From a virus: a DNA stretch of 64,000 nt. The stretch covers positions 1-64,000 of IMG/VR virus record IMGVR_UViG_3300029267_002354. The stretch is one strand, 5' to 3'. The notes beneath the pieces were generated by a model. That model saw only the letters and a program-made list of their open reading frames with translations, had not been told where the DNA came from and made no database searches. The translations under genes and the position numbers were made by a program. Position 1 is the stretch's first letter; each line of letters starts with the position of its first letter. Positions 1 to 7,557 of the stretch are shown here, in pieces.

Positions 1-558
1 GTGGCGTTTGGCGGCCGGGACCTGACTGCTTGTGAGATCCTGGATCTGGACATTTCGGACCAGGACAAGCTGCATATCACGCTTGGAATCGGCGAGTTGA
101 CGGACAGGGAGGTTCAGGAAATATCCTTCAGGTTCGCAGAGAGGGTCCTCCCGGAGTTCGAGTCTCCCATGGGCGATGACACATTGAGGAAGTGTCTGCG
201 CACGGCACGTGAATACCTGGAGGGCGACATCGTCATCGGGGTGCTGGACAAAGAAACTCGGGCGCTGGAGAAGAGGGCGGATGATCTCCAGGGCGAGATC
301 GCCGAAGGTGGCGGTGATGATATTCGAAAAGAGATCATTCATAGCTGCATGTGGGCGGTGATCTGGGCGATGTACGCCTGGAATGTCGAGGCAGGGCCGC
401 AGTCGATGTACGCGTGCAATGCTTCGCATTCTGCGTGCTGGGTGAAGAGCTGGCATGCTGATGACGACGAGTTCGAGCGCCTTTTCGGCGAGGAGGAGAA
501 GGTTCACGTTCAGATCGTCCGTGAGTACCTGCATTGGAGGGAGGCGAAAGTTGGGTGA
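1..558 (+). CDS. Imm-5-like (putative immunity-type) phage protein, possibly 5' truncated
   Basis: This is a 185-residue acidic protein whose frame is open at the window edge, so the GTG at base 1 may be an internal codon. Residues about 43-75 carry FRFAERVLPEFE and then LRKCLRTAREYLEG. That resembles, from memory, the phage Imm-5-like family, in which an FAE-x-VLP stretch is followed by an A-R-x-Y helix and an Ala/Trp-rich helix (here AVIWAMYAW). The family is named for similarity to immunity proteins, and its role in phages is unknown. The C-terminal half has several Cys and Trp residues. It is the first gene of a long, tightly packed plus-strand run of small genes and overlaps the next start by 8 bp. 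Confidence 0.5.
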   Translation: MAFGGRDLTACEILDLDISDQDKLHITLGIGELTDREVQEISFRFAERVLPEFESPMGDDTLRKCLRTAREYLEGDIVIGVLDKETRALEKRADDLQGEIAEGGGDDIRKEIIHSCMWAVIWAMYAWNVEAGPQSMYACNASHSACWVKSWHADDDEFERLFGEEEKVHVQIVREYLHWREAKVG

Positions 559-838
559 CAAGAAGAATATGAGCGCTTCGAAGATGAACGATCGGAGGGC
601 GTTGTACGTGGTGTTGTCGATCACGTTCTGGTTCGCGGCTATGATGGTGTTGGGGTACATGTACTTCTTTTCGAAGGAGATCAGCACTCCGATGTTTTGG
701 TTTCTCCTGCTGATCCTGGCGAACTTCTCCATGGAGTCGAGGTCGACGGTGCATGGGATGAACTTACTCAATCGGTCGATCAATTCTCAGCTTTGGATCC
801 TCAGGAGATCGATGGGAATGGAGGAGAAGGATGGGTGA
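551..838 (+). CDS. Small membrane protein with two predicted transmembrane segments
   Basis: I chose the TTG at 551 because GGAGGGAGG lies at 537-545 just upstream; an ATG at 569 is the alternative. The product is about 95 residues. A hydrophobic segment (LYVVLSITFWFAAMMVLGYM) is followed by a short loop and a second one (MFWFLLLILANF), then a basic tail ending in EEKDG. This suggests a two-span inner-membrane protein with no recognisable family. It overlaps both neighbours, as expected for translational coupling. Its role is unknown; a superinfection-exclusion or holin-like role is possible but unsupported. Confidence 0.55.
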   Translation: MGDKKNMSASKMNDRRALYVVLSITFWFAAMMVLGYMYFFSKEISTPMFWFLLLILANFSMESRSTVHGMNLLNRSINSQLWILRRSMGMEEKDG

Positions 839-1232
839 TGCACCGAGGCCGAAAAAGGACGACGGGACCTTTTGGTGTTCCTTTGACGAGTGTCCGTGTT
901 GGGACGGGTATTGCTCGGTTACGCACTACAGGTGCAAGCGTAGCGATGATCCTGTCCTGTGTGGAGGGATTGCTGTACACTTCGAGAAGCAGATCGAGGC
1001 GTATCAGATGCATCTCCGCGACCGGCTACTCGTGGACGCTACGCCTGATGAGGAACTCCCACTCCGAATCCTGGAGGCGTACATCGATCACAGCGAGACG
1101 ACAGACAACCTGCTCGGGCTTCCCCCGGAGAACCCTCTGATTCAGAGGATGGAGGAGGCGCGCAAGGAGCGGAATGTGATCCTGAGTAATGCGATGACGT
1201 GTGTTCGGTTTTTCGAGAAGGACAAGTCATGA
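831..1232 (+). CDS. Cysteine-rich hypothetical protein
   Basis: This 133-residue protein starts at an ATG overlapping the previous stop by 8 bp. The N-terminal 45 residues contain a cluster of cysteines (WCSFDECPCWDGYCS...HYRCK...VLCGG) that could bind a metal. The remainder is charged and probably helical (RDRLLVDATPDEELPLRILE). I do not recognise the family. The ATGA overlap with the next gene indicates one operon. Confidence 0.6.
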   Translation: MGDAPRPKKDDGTFWCSFDECPCWDGYCSVTHYRCKRSDDPVLCGGIAVHFEKQIEAYQMHLRDRLLVDATPDEELPLRILEAYIDHSETTDNLLGLPPENPLIQRMEEARKERNVILSNAMTCVRFFEKDKS

Positions 1233-1633
1233 AGAAGAAAACCAATAAGGTTGTGAAGGATCTCCCTGATGGGTTTGTGGAGATTTTTGCTTTGGAGAAC
1301 GGATGGATCGGGACCGTGGAGAACGTTGCATTCAGCAGGGAGGATCAGCTTGCTGTTGCGGACATCGGTGGAGGTGAATGGACGGTGCTTCCTGTCGGGC
1401 GCGACATCGGCGGGTACAGCCCGTTTGGAGCGATAGGTGGGTACAACATAAGCGCGCCGGTTGTTGGCCGTTTGCTGGCCCTTCTTGGCTTCTGGAGCGA
1501 GGAGGAGGCTGACTCTTTTGGAGTTTGGTACTGGGAGGAGACCAGACGGCGTACGGCGAAGTACGAAATCAACAGGCACAAGGAAGCTTTGGAGAGAGCC
1601 GGTTACACGGTATCCAAGAAGAAGTCCTCCTGA
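1229..1633 (+). CDS. Hypothetical protein
   Basis: The ATG at 1229 overlaps the previous stop as ATGA, so I chose it over an upstream in-frame codon at 1199. The 134-residue product begins with a lysine cluster (MKKKTNK) and has a central region of alternating Gly and hydrophobic residues (VADIGGGEWTVLPVGRDIGG), consistent with a beta-rich fold, then a charged C-terminal helix. No family is recognised. A gap of about 80 bp with a promoter follows. Confidence 0.6.
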   Translation: MKKKTNKVVKDLPDGFVEIFALENGWIGTVENVAFSREDQLAVADIGGGEWTVLPVGRDIGGYSPFGAIGGYNISAPVVGRLLALLGFWSEEEADSFGVWYWEETRRRTAKYEINRHKEALERAGYTVSKKKSS

Positions 1634-1641
1634 TTTTCCTG

Positions 1642-1670
1642 TTGAAAAAATCTCTTTTTTGATGTAAATT
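1642..1670 (+). promoter_or_regulatory. Candidate sigma70-type promoter
   Basis: TTGAAA at 1642-1647 and TAAATT at 1665-1670 are separated by exactly 17 bases. They lie in an AT-rich gap between two otherwise abutting genes. The site would drive the genes from 1716 onward. No transcript data are available. Confidence 0.55.
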
Positions 1671-1715
1671 CTCAGCCCTGTTTGATCGATGGGGAGATCC
1701 CAAAGGAGGATGGTT

Positions 1716-2192
1716 TTGAGCGATATCGTGAGCGTTATCATGGTTGGAATGTTGGGATTGGGGGTGATTTGGGCATTTTGGGGGATGTTCAGGGACAGGA
1801 AAGAGCCGGTTGGGGGCCTGATTTATGTGGCTTCTCCGTTCACCAGTCCGAGCAAGGAAGTCGAGCGTGCGCGGTACCAGGATGTCGTTGACGCGTGCGC
1901 GCGAATGTTCGAGGACGGCTTCCATGTCATGTCTCCGATTGCACACTGCTATCCGATGTTTGAGCGTGGGAACATGCCAGGCGACTTTGAGTTCTGGAGG
2001 GCGTACAACTACGCCGTTCTCTCCAGGTGCGAGGAGCTGTGGGTCCTGACGATAGATGGATGGAAAGATTCCAAAGGTGTCCAGGGGGAGATCGAGTTCG
2101 CGAGGAAACGAGGGATCCCGATCGGTTACGTAATATGCGATGTAGGTGGAGTTTGGGAGCTGAGTGATGAAGATGGAAGAAGAACTGCGTAG
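1716..2192 (+). CDS. DUF1937 domain protein with N-terminal membrane anchor
   Basis: An AGGAGG at 1704-1709 sits 6 bases before the TTG at 1716, which I prefer to the ATGs at 1689 and 1710. The first ~22 residues (DIVSVIMVGMLGLGVIWAFW) form a hydrophobic anchor. From YVASPFTSP the sequence follows the DUF1937 pattern known to me: SPIAHCYP, a W-R-AYNY-AVL-RCEELWVL segment, then GWKDS-GVQGEIEFA and a Rossmann-like GIPIGYV strand. DUF1937 resembles nucleoside 2-deoxyribosyltransferases, so a nucleotide-related activity is plausible but unproven. The membrane anchor is unusual for the family. Confidence 0.7.
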   Translation: MSDIVSVIMVGMLGLGVIWAFWGMFRDRKEPVGGLIYVASPFTSPSKEVERARYQDVVDACARMFEDGFHVMSPIAHCYPMFERGNMPGDFEFWRAYNYAVLSRCEELWVLTIDGWKDSKGVQGEIEFARKRGIPIGYVICDVGGVWELSDEDGRRTA

Positions 2193-2523
2193 GCTGAAGG
2201 AAGAGAACGAGAAGCTGAAAGGGGCCGCTATTGAGTCCGTGTTCGCGGACTTGATCCTGAATGTGGCGGCGAGGCACCCGGGGGCGAGAATTTGGATCGA
2301 TGTCCCGAGTGATAGCTTCAAGGCGATCGTCCTTCATGTTGGCGTTCAGAGGGACGGGAAGATTTACAGGGCTCAGAGGGCCGTGACGGCTGAAGAGATT
2401 GGTGAATGTAGGGTTAACATCTGGGCTGATACCGTCGATCAGGTTTGCGAGGATCTTGAGGTGGAGATCAATAGGGCGAACTCAAGTTCGTCAAACGGAA
2501 GTGATGGAGGACTAAGGGAATGA
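2167..2523 (+). CDS. Hypothetical protein with N-terminal coiled coil
   Basis: Translation probably begins at the ATG at 2167, inside the end of the DUF1937 gene; GTG at 2164 is possible. The first 20 residues (MKMEEELRRLKEENEKLKG) are heptad-like and probably coiled coil. The rest is a mixed alpha/beta domain with no family I recognise. Codons near the 3' end read through one copy of the dispersed palindrome (2477-2490), giving ANSSSS. The stop overlaps the next start as ATGA. Confidence 0.6.
   Translation: MKMEEELRRLKEENEKLKGAAIESVFADLILNVAARHPGARIWIDVPSDSFKAIVLHVGVQRDGKIYRAQRAVTAEEIGECRVNIWADTVDQVCEDLEVEINRANSSSSNGSDGGLRE
2477..2490. repeat. Dispersed palindrome copy 1 (CGAACTCAAGTTCG)
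   Basis: Perfect copy of the 14-bp element, here inside the 3' end of the 2167-2523 gene, about 30 bp before the next start codon. Confidence 0.9.
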
Positions 2524-3104
2524 TCATCTACGGTGGAACGAGGGAGCAGATTGAGCAGCAGCTGGAGTGCGATCACGATTGGCACGGACCCTGTATGGAC
2601 GACAAGTACCGTTACATGAAGTGCGGGAAGTGCTTCTGCGTGGATCGGGACATCATGGTGAACGACGAGAAGGGTGCCCTGGAGCATATCCCGGCCACGG
2701 CTAGAGAGGTCGAGGAGACGCACGATCTTATTCATGAGGTTGAGCAGCTACGCGCGCGCAGGAAGGAGACCTTGGTTCTGAACGAGAAGCTCCGCGAGGA
2801 GCGGTATGAGTTGCTGGCGGAGATTGATCGACAACTCGGAACGTTCAATGCGGAGAAGATGACCAAGCAATTGAAGGCCCCTGCCGAGAATGCTCTCTAC
2901 GATCTGATTGACGAGAACCTGAGAAAAGATGCGGTCATCGAGGAGCTGAACAAGCATGCCGTGAATGCATCGATCCGGAGTTGGGTTGATGAGAATTGGC
3001 AGCCGTGTCCGAAGTGCAACATGCGTGGTTTCACGTTCGGTATTCGGTGCCAGGAGTGCAGCGGCATCGGGCGTGTGAAGGGTGAACCTGTTCCTGTTGA
3101 TTGA
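2520..3104 (+). CDS. Zinc-ribbon/coiled-coil protein, unknown function
   Basis: This 194-residue protein has three visible parts. An N-terminal Cys/His region contains CDHDWHGPC and CGKCFC. A long charged helix follows (about residues 60-120, EVEQLRARRKETLVLNEKLREE). The C-terminal CPKCNMRGFTFGIRCQECSGIGRV resembles a DnaJ-type zinc ribbon. The layout suggests metal binding with a coiled-coil spacer. Its ATG overlaps the upstream stop. Confidence 0.6.
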   Translation: MIIYGGTREQIEQQLECDHDWHGPCMDDKYRYMKCGKCFCVDRDIMVNDEKGALEHIPATAREVEETHDLIHEVEQLRARRKETLVLNEKLREERYELLAEIDRQLGTFNAEKMTKQLKAPAENALYDLIDENLRKDAVIEELNKHAVNASIRSWVDENWQPCPKCNMRGFTFGIRCQECSGIGRVKGEPVPVD

Positions 3105-3124
3105 TCCAGAAGGGCGGTGGTGCC

Positions 3125-3517
3125 GTGACAGATGTCCGCTCTCAGAGGATTTGGAAATGGGCAAGCTACAAGGTTAAGAGCGGCAAATGCAGGTTCTTGG
3201 GCTGTGAAAATGATGAGGTTGCAGAAACAGCTGAGGGTGACATGTGCCTGGATCACTACATTGGGCTTCCGGCCTGTGAGGAGTGCGGTGGTCCTGCATG
3301 CGGATCAATGGAACCGATCCGGTGCATGTCTTGCCAGGATATGAGCGAGACAACCCGGGCACTCACTGCAACGTTCTCTTCGCTGGAGAACGAGGGTGGG
3401 TTGTTGGATTCAGCGTATGGGGTGCGGAAGGAGATCCGGCCCTTTGAGAAAAGGATAGGACGTGCAGAGTTGGTTTCGTGGGCGAAAGCGATCATGCGGA
3501 GATCTGAAGCAGGATGA
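3125..3517 (+). CDS. Cysteine-rich protein, paralogue of the next gene
   Basis: I place the start at GTG 3125; a TTG at 3101 is possible. The product is about 130 residues. Its N-terminal half shares with the next gene the pattern W-A-x-YKV-x-x-GKCR, C, ETxEGxxCLxHYxxLPxCxECG, which looks like a zinc-binding module with paired C-x2-C motifs. The C-terminal half differs and is longer here, ending in a basic helix. The function is unknown. Confidence 0.65.
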   Translation: MTDVRSQRIWKWASYKVKSGKCRFLGCENDEVAETAEGDMCLDHYIGLPACEECGGPACGSMEPIRCMSCQDMSETTRALTATFSSLENEGGLLDSAYGVRKEIRPFEKRIGRAELVSWAKAIMRRSEAG

Positions 3518-3526
3518 GGTGGAGAA

Positions 3527-3892
3527 TTGAGCGAGAAGAGGTCGGAGCGGGTGCGGGAGTGGGCGCGATACAAGGTGAGGATGGGTAAGTGCCGGGAGCA
3601 GTCTTGTAATGTGGAGATCGTTTCAGAGACGCCAGAGGGGCGCCTGTGCCTCGAACACTACTGCAGGCTCCCGTCATGCGTGGAGTGTGGAAAGGCGGCC
3701 TCAGGAGGGGCTCGTCTTTGCGCTGAGTGCGAGAAGAAGAGGGATGAAGCGCTTGGGATGACATCCTCTTTGAGCTACCACGAGGAGGTGTCCGGGCATG
3801 ATACGATTGGAATGGGTGGCATGAATCAGATGCGAAGGAGAATGTGGGGAACGAACCCCGATGGGTCGAAGAAGAAAAAGAAAGCGAGTTGA
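3527..3892 (+). CDS. Cysteine-rich protein, paralogue of the preceding gene
   Basis: The start is TTG 3527 with GAGGTGGAG upstream. The 121-residue product repeats the N-terminal module of its neighbour (WARYKVRMGKCR ... ETPEGRLCLEHYCRLPSCVECG), so the pair arose by tandem duplication and then diverged in the C-terminal half. A second C-x2-C (LCAEC) supports zinc binding. The tail is basic (GSKKKKKAS). Confidence 0.65.
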   Translation: MSEKRSERVREWARYKVRMGKCREQSCNVEIVSETPEGRLCLEHYCRLPSCVECGKAASGGARLCAECEKKRDEALGMTSSLSYHEEVSGHDTIGMGGMNQMRRRMWGTNPDGSKKKKKAS

Positions 3893-3895
3893 AAT

Positions 3896-4159
3896 ATGGC
3901 ACGGGCTATTGTTGGCGCTGCTGATGCGATTGCACAGAAGGACGAGTCCGATCGTAAGATGAGGCAGGCGGTTTTGGATGCGTTGAAGGAGGAGTTTCCG
4001 TGGGGGTGCAGGGTCATGTCGGAAGATATGACTGCAACGGTTGTGGGTTGGTATGCAGATCGTCTTGTCGTTCTGGATGGTGACAATGGGCTCGGGAGTA
4101 TTCAGGTGACTCAGCATGATGGGCGTCTGAGTGTCGCGAAGCTGGATGATGGAGAGTGA
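3896..4159 (+). CDS. Hypothetical small protein
   Basis: An 87-residue protein begins 4 bases after the previous stop. An Ala-rich, charged helix (residues about 5-32) precedes a small beta-rich region (WGCRVMSEDMTATVVGWYADRLVVLDG) ending in an acidic tail. No family is recognised. Confidence 0.55.
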   Translation: MARAIVGAADAIAQKDESDRKMRQAVLDALKEEFPWGCRVMSEDMTATVVGWYADRLVVLDGDNGLGSIQVTQHDGRLSVAKLDDGE

Positions 4160-4160
4160 G

Positions 4161-4397
4161 ATGCTCTACAGAAACAAGACGTGCATCGTTTGTCGGGAGA
4201 GGGGCACCTGGGAGGACTTTGGGTCGACGTGCCCATCTTGCAGGCGGGAAGCCGAAGAAGAGAAGAAGAGGGAGCACCTTGAGGCGCTAAAGAAGCTCTC
4301 GGTTGAGGAGCGTCTCGCGAGGATCGAGGAGCAGTTGTACGACCGTCCGTGGTCGAAGATGGGCTGGAGACCAGAGCCAAGATTGGGTGGACAATGA
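4161..4397 (+). CDS. Zinc-ribbon protein with charged helix
   Basis: The ATG at 4161 has GGAG at 4151-4154, giving a 6-base spacer, so I prefer it to upstream in-frame ATGs. The 78-residue product has CIVC and CPSC, a four-cysteine zinc ribbon, followed by an EEEKKREHLEALKKLSVEER helix. It may be a small nucleic-acid or protein-binding adaptor; no specific role can be assigned. It overlaps the DHH gene start by 4 bp. Confidence 0.55.
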   Translation: MLYRNKTCIVCRERGTWEDFGSTCPSCRREAEEEKKREHLEALKKLSVEERLARIEEQLYDRPWSKMGWRPEPRLGGQ

Positions 4398-5362
4398 GCA
4401 AGCATCACATCATTTATCACAACGACGCGGATGGGTACGCTTCGGCTGCGATTGCGTATCGTTTCCTGACAATGGAGAAGGATAACAGGGTTCCCGAGGA
4501 TGACGTTGTCTTTCATCCGTTCACCTATGGTATGCGGTTCCCTGGCGAGATCGACAGAATGAGAGATCTTGTCTACATACTCGACTTCAGTTTTCAGCCG
4601 GAGGGATTGATGGTGGAATTGGCTGAAGATTTTGGTGGTCGATTGGTTTGGATCGATCATCATCAGACGAGCTTGGATGCAGAAGAGGAGCACCATGAGC
4701 TGGGGAGGGTTCCTGGGATGCGACGTGTAGTCTGGTCGGAGTCTGTGCCGGATCCGATTTCTGGGTGCGAATTGGCGTGGGCTCACTTTTTCATGTTGGA
4801 CAATCCTCCGTTCGTAATCAGGATGATTGGGGACTGGGATGTCTGGAGGTGGAAGGAAAAGGATGAGTTGACGCAGAAGTATGTGCAGGGGCTGCAGTAT
4901 TACTTGAAGGCGTCTGGTGCGGACCCCAAGGATGATCATGCTCTTGGCATGTGGCTCGGGATGATGGAGTTGACGAAAACTGACATTGTTCGATCTTGTT
5001 GTGAGCCAGGGATCAAAGTGATGGAGTACCAGAAGCGGGAATGGCGCAAGATGATGGGGGAGAGATCCTTCGAGGCAACGTTTGCCGGGATGAATGCGAT
5101 CGTTGTGAACGAGAAGGGGAACTCCACCATGTTCGACGGGTTCTACGATCCGGAGAAGCACACCGTCATGGTCGCATTCCATATGACCGGGCTCAATGTG
5201 ACCGTTTCGATGTACACGGAGAAGACCGAGGATCTTCGCCTTGGAAGGATTGCGAAATCACTCGGGGAGAAGGCTGGGAGCAAGTCCGGTGGTGGACATG
5301 CTGGCGCTGCTGGGTTCCAGTGCGACCTTCAGTTTTTTGAGAAGATCTGCCAGGTGAAATAG
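4394..5362 (+). CDS. DHH/DHHA1-family phosphoesterase
   Basis: This 322-residue protein has the hallmarks of DHH phosphoesterases: HNDADGYAS at residues 9-17 (motif I, metal-binding Asp residues), YILDFSF (motif II), W-IDHHQT near residue 87 (the DHH motif) and a C-terminal DHHA1-type GGGHAGAAGF near residue 305. Family members hydrolyse phosphodiester bonds in short oligonucleotides (nanoRNases), cyclic dinucleotides or polyphosphate, using two metal ions. In a phage it could recycle short RNA or destroy cyclic-nucleotide defence signals, but that choice is inference. There is no signal peptide, so it should be cytoplasmic. Confidence 0.85.
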   Translation: MSKHHIIYHNDADGYASAAIAYRFLTMEKDNRVPEDDVVFHPFTYGMRFPGEIDRMRDLVYILDFSFQPEGLMVELAEDFGGRLVWIDHHQTSLDAEEEHHELGRVPGMRRVVWSESVPDPISGCELAWAHFFMLDNPPFVIRMIGDWDVWRWKEKDELTQKYVQGLQYYLKASGADPKDDHALGMWLGMMELTKTDIVRSCCEPGIKVMEYQKREWRKMMGERSFEATFAGMNAIVVNEKGNSTMFDGFYDPEKHTVMVAFHMTGLNVTVSMYTEKTEDLRLGRIAKSLGEKAGSKSGGGHAGAAGFQCDLQFFEKICQVK

Positions 5363-5371
5363 GAGGGTGAA

Positions 5372-5605
5372 ATGGGAAGGGGATATTCGGACGAGAAGGG
5401 CTCGTATCCTGGGTTGGCGGGGTGGATGGAATGGCTTTTTTGGAGGAAGCTATGTGTTCGGCCAGACTGGGGGTGTGAGTGGGATGGGCAGAAGTGGTTC
5501 GAATTCCTCCGGATCAGGAGCCTTGTCGGGTGGTGGTACAACTTCACCGGAAGGATCGCGTCCAAGTTTCACAAGATGAATTGTCCGAAGTGCGCGGGCC
5601 GTTGA
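5372..5605 (+). CDS. Tryptophan-rich hypothetical protein
   Basis: A strong AGGAGG precedes the ATG at 5372. The 77-residue product is unusually rich in Trp, Phe and Arg (GWMEWLFWRKLCVRPDW, GWWYNFTGR) and ends with a lone C-x2-C (CPKCAGR). It may associate with the membrane surface. No family is recognised. Confidence 0.5.
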   Translation: MGRGYSDEKGSYPGLAGWMEWLFWRKLCVRPDWGCEWDGQKWFEFLRIRSLVGWWYNFTGRIASKFHKMNCPKCAGR

Positions 5606-5621
5606 GGCCCAGGAGGAAGAG

Positions 5622-5942
5622 ATGTATTTTTGTGGTGAGTACGTTTTCGACAAGACGCATTGGTTTGTGGAGATCCCGGCCCTGGGAGTGCAGAGCCAGG
5701 GGTTCACTCCCGAGGATGCGATGGTCATGGTGTGCGATGCCGTGATGAACCTGGTGAACGAGGACGGGTTCGTGGTCGAGGCGTACCGCGATCCGAGCCT
5801 GGGTGAAAGGAACTTCCGGATCAAGGCGAACAATCCGGACCTCTTGGCGTTGTTCCATACGTTCAGGGAGTCGATCGGCAATCCGGATGTGCCGGTGCGG
5901 CGCTGGGAAGATGTGAAGGCTGAGTTTTTTGAGCGAACTTGA
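5622..5942 (+). CDS. HicB-like (UPF0150 fold) protein
   Basis: This 106-residue protein begins with a strand-rich segment and continues VEIPALGVQSQGFTPEDAMV, which fits the HicB/UPF0150 pattern of a proline-containing strand, Gly and a T-x-E-x-A helix. HicB proteins are antitoxins that block HicA mRNA interferases. I see no HicA-type partner beside it, so it may be an orphan antitoxin or a domain used otherwise. The last codons overlap a dispersed palindrome (5934-5947). Confidence 0.5.
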   Translation: MYFCGEYVFDKTHWFVEIPALGVQSQGFTPEDAMVMVCDAVMNLVNEDGFVVEAYRDPSLGERNFRIKANNPDLLALFHTFRESIGNPDVPVRRWEDVKAEFFERT

Positions 5943-5947
5943 GTTCG
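5934..5947. repeat. Dispersed palindrome copy 2 (CGAACTTGAGTTCG)
   Basis: The copy spans the stop codon of the HicB-like gene and ends 14 bp before the next ATG, upstream of its GGGAGG ribosome-binding site. The outer G and C extend the arms to 7 bp. Confidence 0.9.
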
Positions 5948-5961
5948 CGGGAGGTTGAGAG

Positions 5962-6231
5962 ATGGCGGCTGCAATTGATAGAGTTGTCGAAATGGTCGAG
6001 AGTGCTCGTGAGCTGAGGACGAGTGATCTGATTGATCTGATCACGGGAGTTGGGTCCATCCTGAAAGGGAGGGAAGGGGCCATACTTTCTGAGTCGTACG
6101 TGTCAGTTGAGGTCCCAGATGAGCACTCGGGTGTGGTTGGGATGTATATTCAAAGGAGGCCCGGGCCAATAAAGACGGTGAAGATCAATCTCATGTTCAA
6201 CAGGAAGCACATAGGGGAAGGTGGAGATTGA
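5962..6231 (+). CDS. Hypothetical small protein
   Basis: An 89-residue protein follows a GGGAGG ribosome-binding site that lies just after a dispersed palindrome. The N-terminal half is helical (IDRVVEMVESARELRTSDLI). The C-terminal half has strands with VSVEVPDEHSG. No family is recognised. Its stop overlaps the next start as TGATG. Confidence 0.55.
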   Translation: MAAAIDRVVEMVESARELRTSDLIDLITGVGSILKGREGAILSESYVSVEVPDEHSGVVGMYIQRRPGPIKTVKINLMFNRKHIGEGGD

Positions 6232-6518
6232 TGCCGAAGTATAGAAAGAAGCCGGTGGTGATTGAGGCGTTTCAGTTCACCGAGGATGCGTCGCATGATC
6301 GGGACAATTGGCCGGAGTGGCTCAAGATGGCGTGGTTTGATTATGGGTATGGTGCTCCTGGCGGTCTGTGGTTAATGGGTTCGACGTGGTACTGTGGAAC
6401 ACTGGAGGGGCAAAACAAGATAACGCTTGGTGATTTCATCATCCAGGGGGTGGATGGCGAGATCTATCCGTGCAAGCCGGATATCTTCCACCGGACATAT
6501 GAGGCTGTTGGTGGGTGA
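6231..6518 (+). CDS. Widespread uncharacterised phage protein (KYRKKPVVIEA family)
   Basis: The 95-residue product starts with MPKYRKKPVVIEAFQ and ends with GDFIIQGVDGEIYPCKPDIF-type residues. Both ends are characteristic of a very common but uncharacterised family in phages of many hosts. The whole sequence is one small domain and its length matches the family. The start at 6231 overlaps the upstream stop. Confidence 0.75.
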   Translation: MPKYRKKPVVIEAFQFTEDASHDRDNWPEWLKMAWFDYGYGAPGGLWLMGSTWYCGTLEGQNKITLGDFIIQGVDGEIYPCKPDIFHRTYEAVGG

Positions 6519-6831
6519 CGGTGTTGTTTCTGTCGTTGACTTCAAGAACAAGCAGGCGATTGATCTGAAGGACAAGCCGGTCGGCGGATGCAACCACATG
6601 CGGCTGAGCGTTGATCCTGTGCTCCGGGTGGTTGAGTGCTCTCTGTGTGGGGCAAAGCTGGATCCTGTTCAGGTGCTTGTTGAGTTCGCGAAGCGAGAGA
6701 GGCGCATGAGTTATACGCGCCAAGCCTACGAGGATGCTCGGAAGAAGACCCAGGATCTGTCTGCGGAAGAGAGGCGCATCAAGGCTAGGATCCGTCGCGC
6801 GGAAAAGAAGCTGAAGGGGATCGAAGGTTGA
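6511..6831 (+). CDS. Small zinc-finger-like protein with basic helical tail
   Basis: The GTG at 6511 overlaps the previous gene by 8 bp and has GAGG at 6501. The 106-residue product contains CNH and ECSLCGAKLD, so a C/H-x-C2-C metal site is likely. A highly charged helix follows (SAEERRIKARIRRAEKKLKG). Nucleic-acid binding is plausible. No family is recognised. Confidence 0.55.
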   Translation: MGDGVVSVVDFKNKQAIDLKDKPVGGCNHMRLSVDPVLRVVECSLCGAKLDPVQVLVEFAKRERRMSYTRQAYEDARKKTQDLSAEERRIKARIRRAEKKLKGIEG

Positions 6832-7292
6832 GTGAAATCCAGTACAAAATAGAACATCAGATGCAACCGGATCAGAAGTCCTGCGTGTCCACATGCGTGG
6901 CTATGCTGTTGGGGGTCCCGGCCACGGGTCAGCAGCTTGTCAGATTCCAGGGCGACTACTTCGATGATAGAGAGACGGCGTCCTCGTTTCTGCGCAGGAA
7001 GGGCATGAAGAACCGGGCGCTCTTGACCGAGGATCGCACGATGAACTTCGGGCGCGTCTACATCCTGTCGGTCCCATCGCTGAACAACGTTGGTGGAATG
7101 CATGCGATCGTCGTTGACATGCGGGACGTGATGGAGATCTATGACCCGCAGAAAGGGACCGGGAAGAAGTACTACGGGACGGACGGCGACGGGCAGGAGT
7201 TGGTTTCGTACAACCTGGATGTGGTCGTGGATTGCTACGATCACTACCGGGATAAGATGGATCGTGAAAAAAGGAGAATGCAGGATGAGTAG
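6828..7292 (+). CDS. C39-like / papain-fold cysteine peptidase
   Basis: A TTGA overlap starts this 154-residue protein. Residues 13-23 (QPDQKSCVSTC) carry the oxyanion Gln and catalytic Cys19 in the style of C39-like peptidases. The catalytic His is likely H92 in GGMHAIVVD, followed by an acidic residue in EIYDPQKG (D106). The spacing and order Cys-His-Asp fit the family, which cleaves double-glycine-type leaders or acts on other proteins. The substrate is unknown. There is no export signal, so action is presumably in the host cytoplasm. Confidence 0.65.
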   Translation: MSEIQYKIEHQMQPDQKSCVSTCVAMLLGVPATGQQLVRFQGDYFDDRETASSFLRRKGMKNRALLTEDRTMNFGRVYILSVPSLNNVGGMHAIVVDMRDVMEIYDPQKGTGKKYYGTDGDGQELVSYNLDVVVDCYDHYRDKMDREKRRMQDE

Positions 7293-7557
7293 TGGAGTTG
7301 AGAGCAGAAGTGTTGCGACGTTGCATGGTGTTCTTCGTGTTGAGAGGGATGAACCTTTGCCGAGGGTGATGTTTGTGGTTGCGAAAGATGGAGATGGAGA
7401 AGTTGATGCACGCAATTTTGTTTTGTTGTCGGCGCTTTCTCCTGAGCTGCAGAAGGCTGTGAGAGATGAGTTCCGGGAGAAGTCGGTTACGTCAAGGGAT
7501 ATGATTGATCAGCTTCATCCGGAAACGCAGGAAGAACTCAAGATGGGAAGGATCTAG
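7285..7557 (+). CDS. Hypothetical small protein
   Basis: The ATG at 7285 overlaps the previous stop and has AGGAG upstream. The 90-residue acidic product has a strand-rich N-terminal half (VATLHGVLRVERDEPLPRVM) and a helical C-terminal half (ELQKAVRDEFREKSVTSRD). No family is recognised. The next gene starts immediately after its stop. Confidence 0.55.
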   Translation: MSSGVESRSVATLHGVLRVERDEPLPRVMFVVAKDGDGEVDARNFVLLSALSPELQKAVRDEFREKSVTSRDMIDQLHPETQEELKMGRI

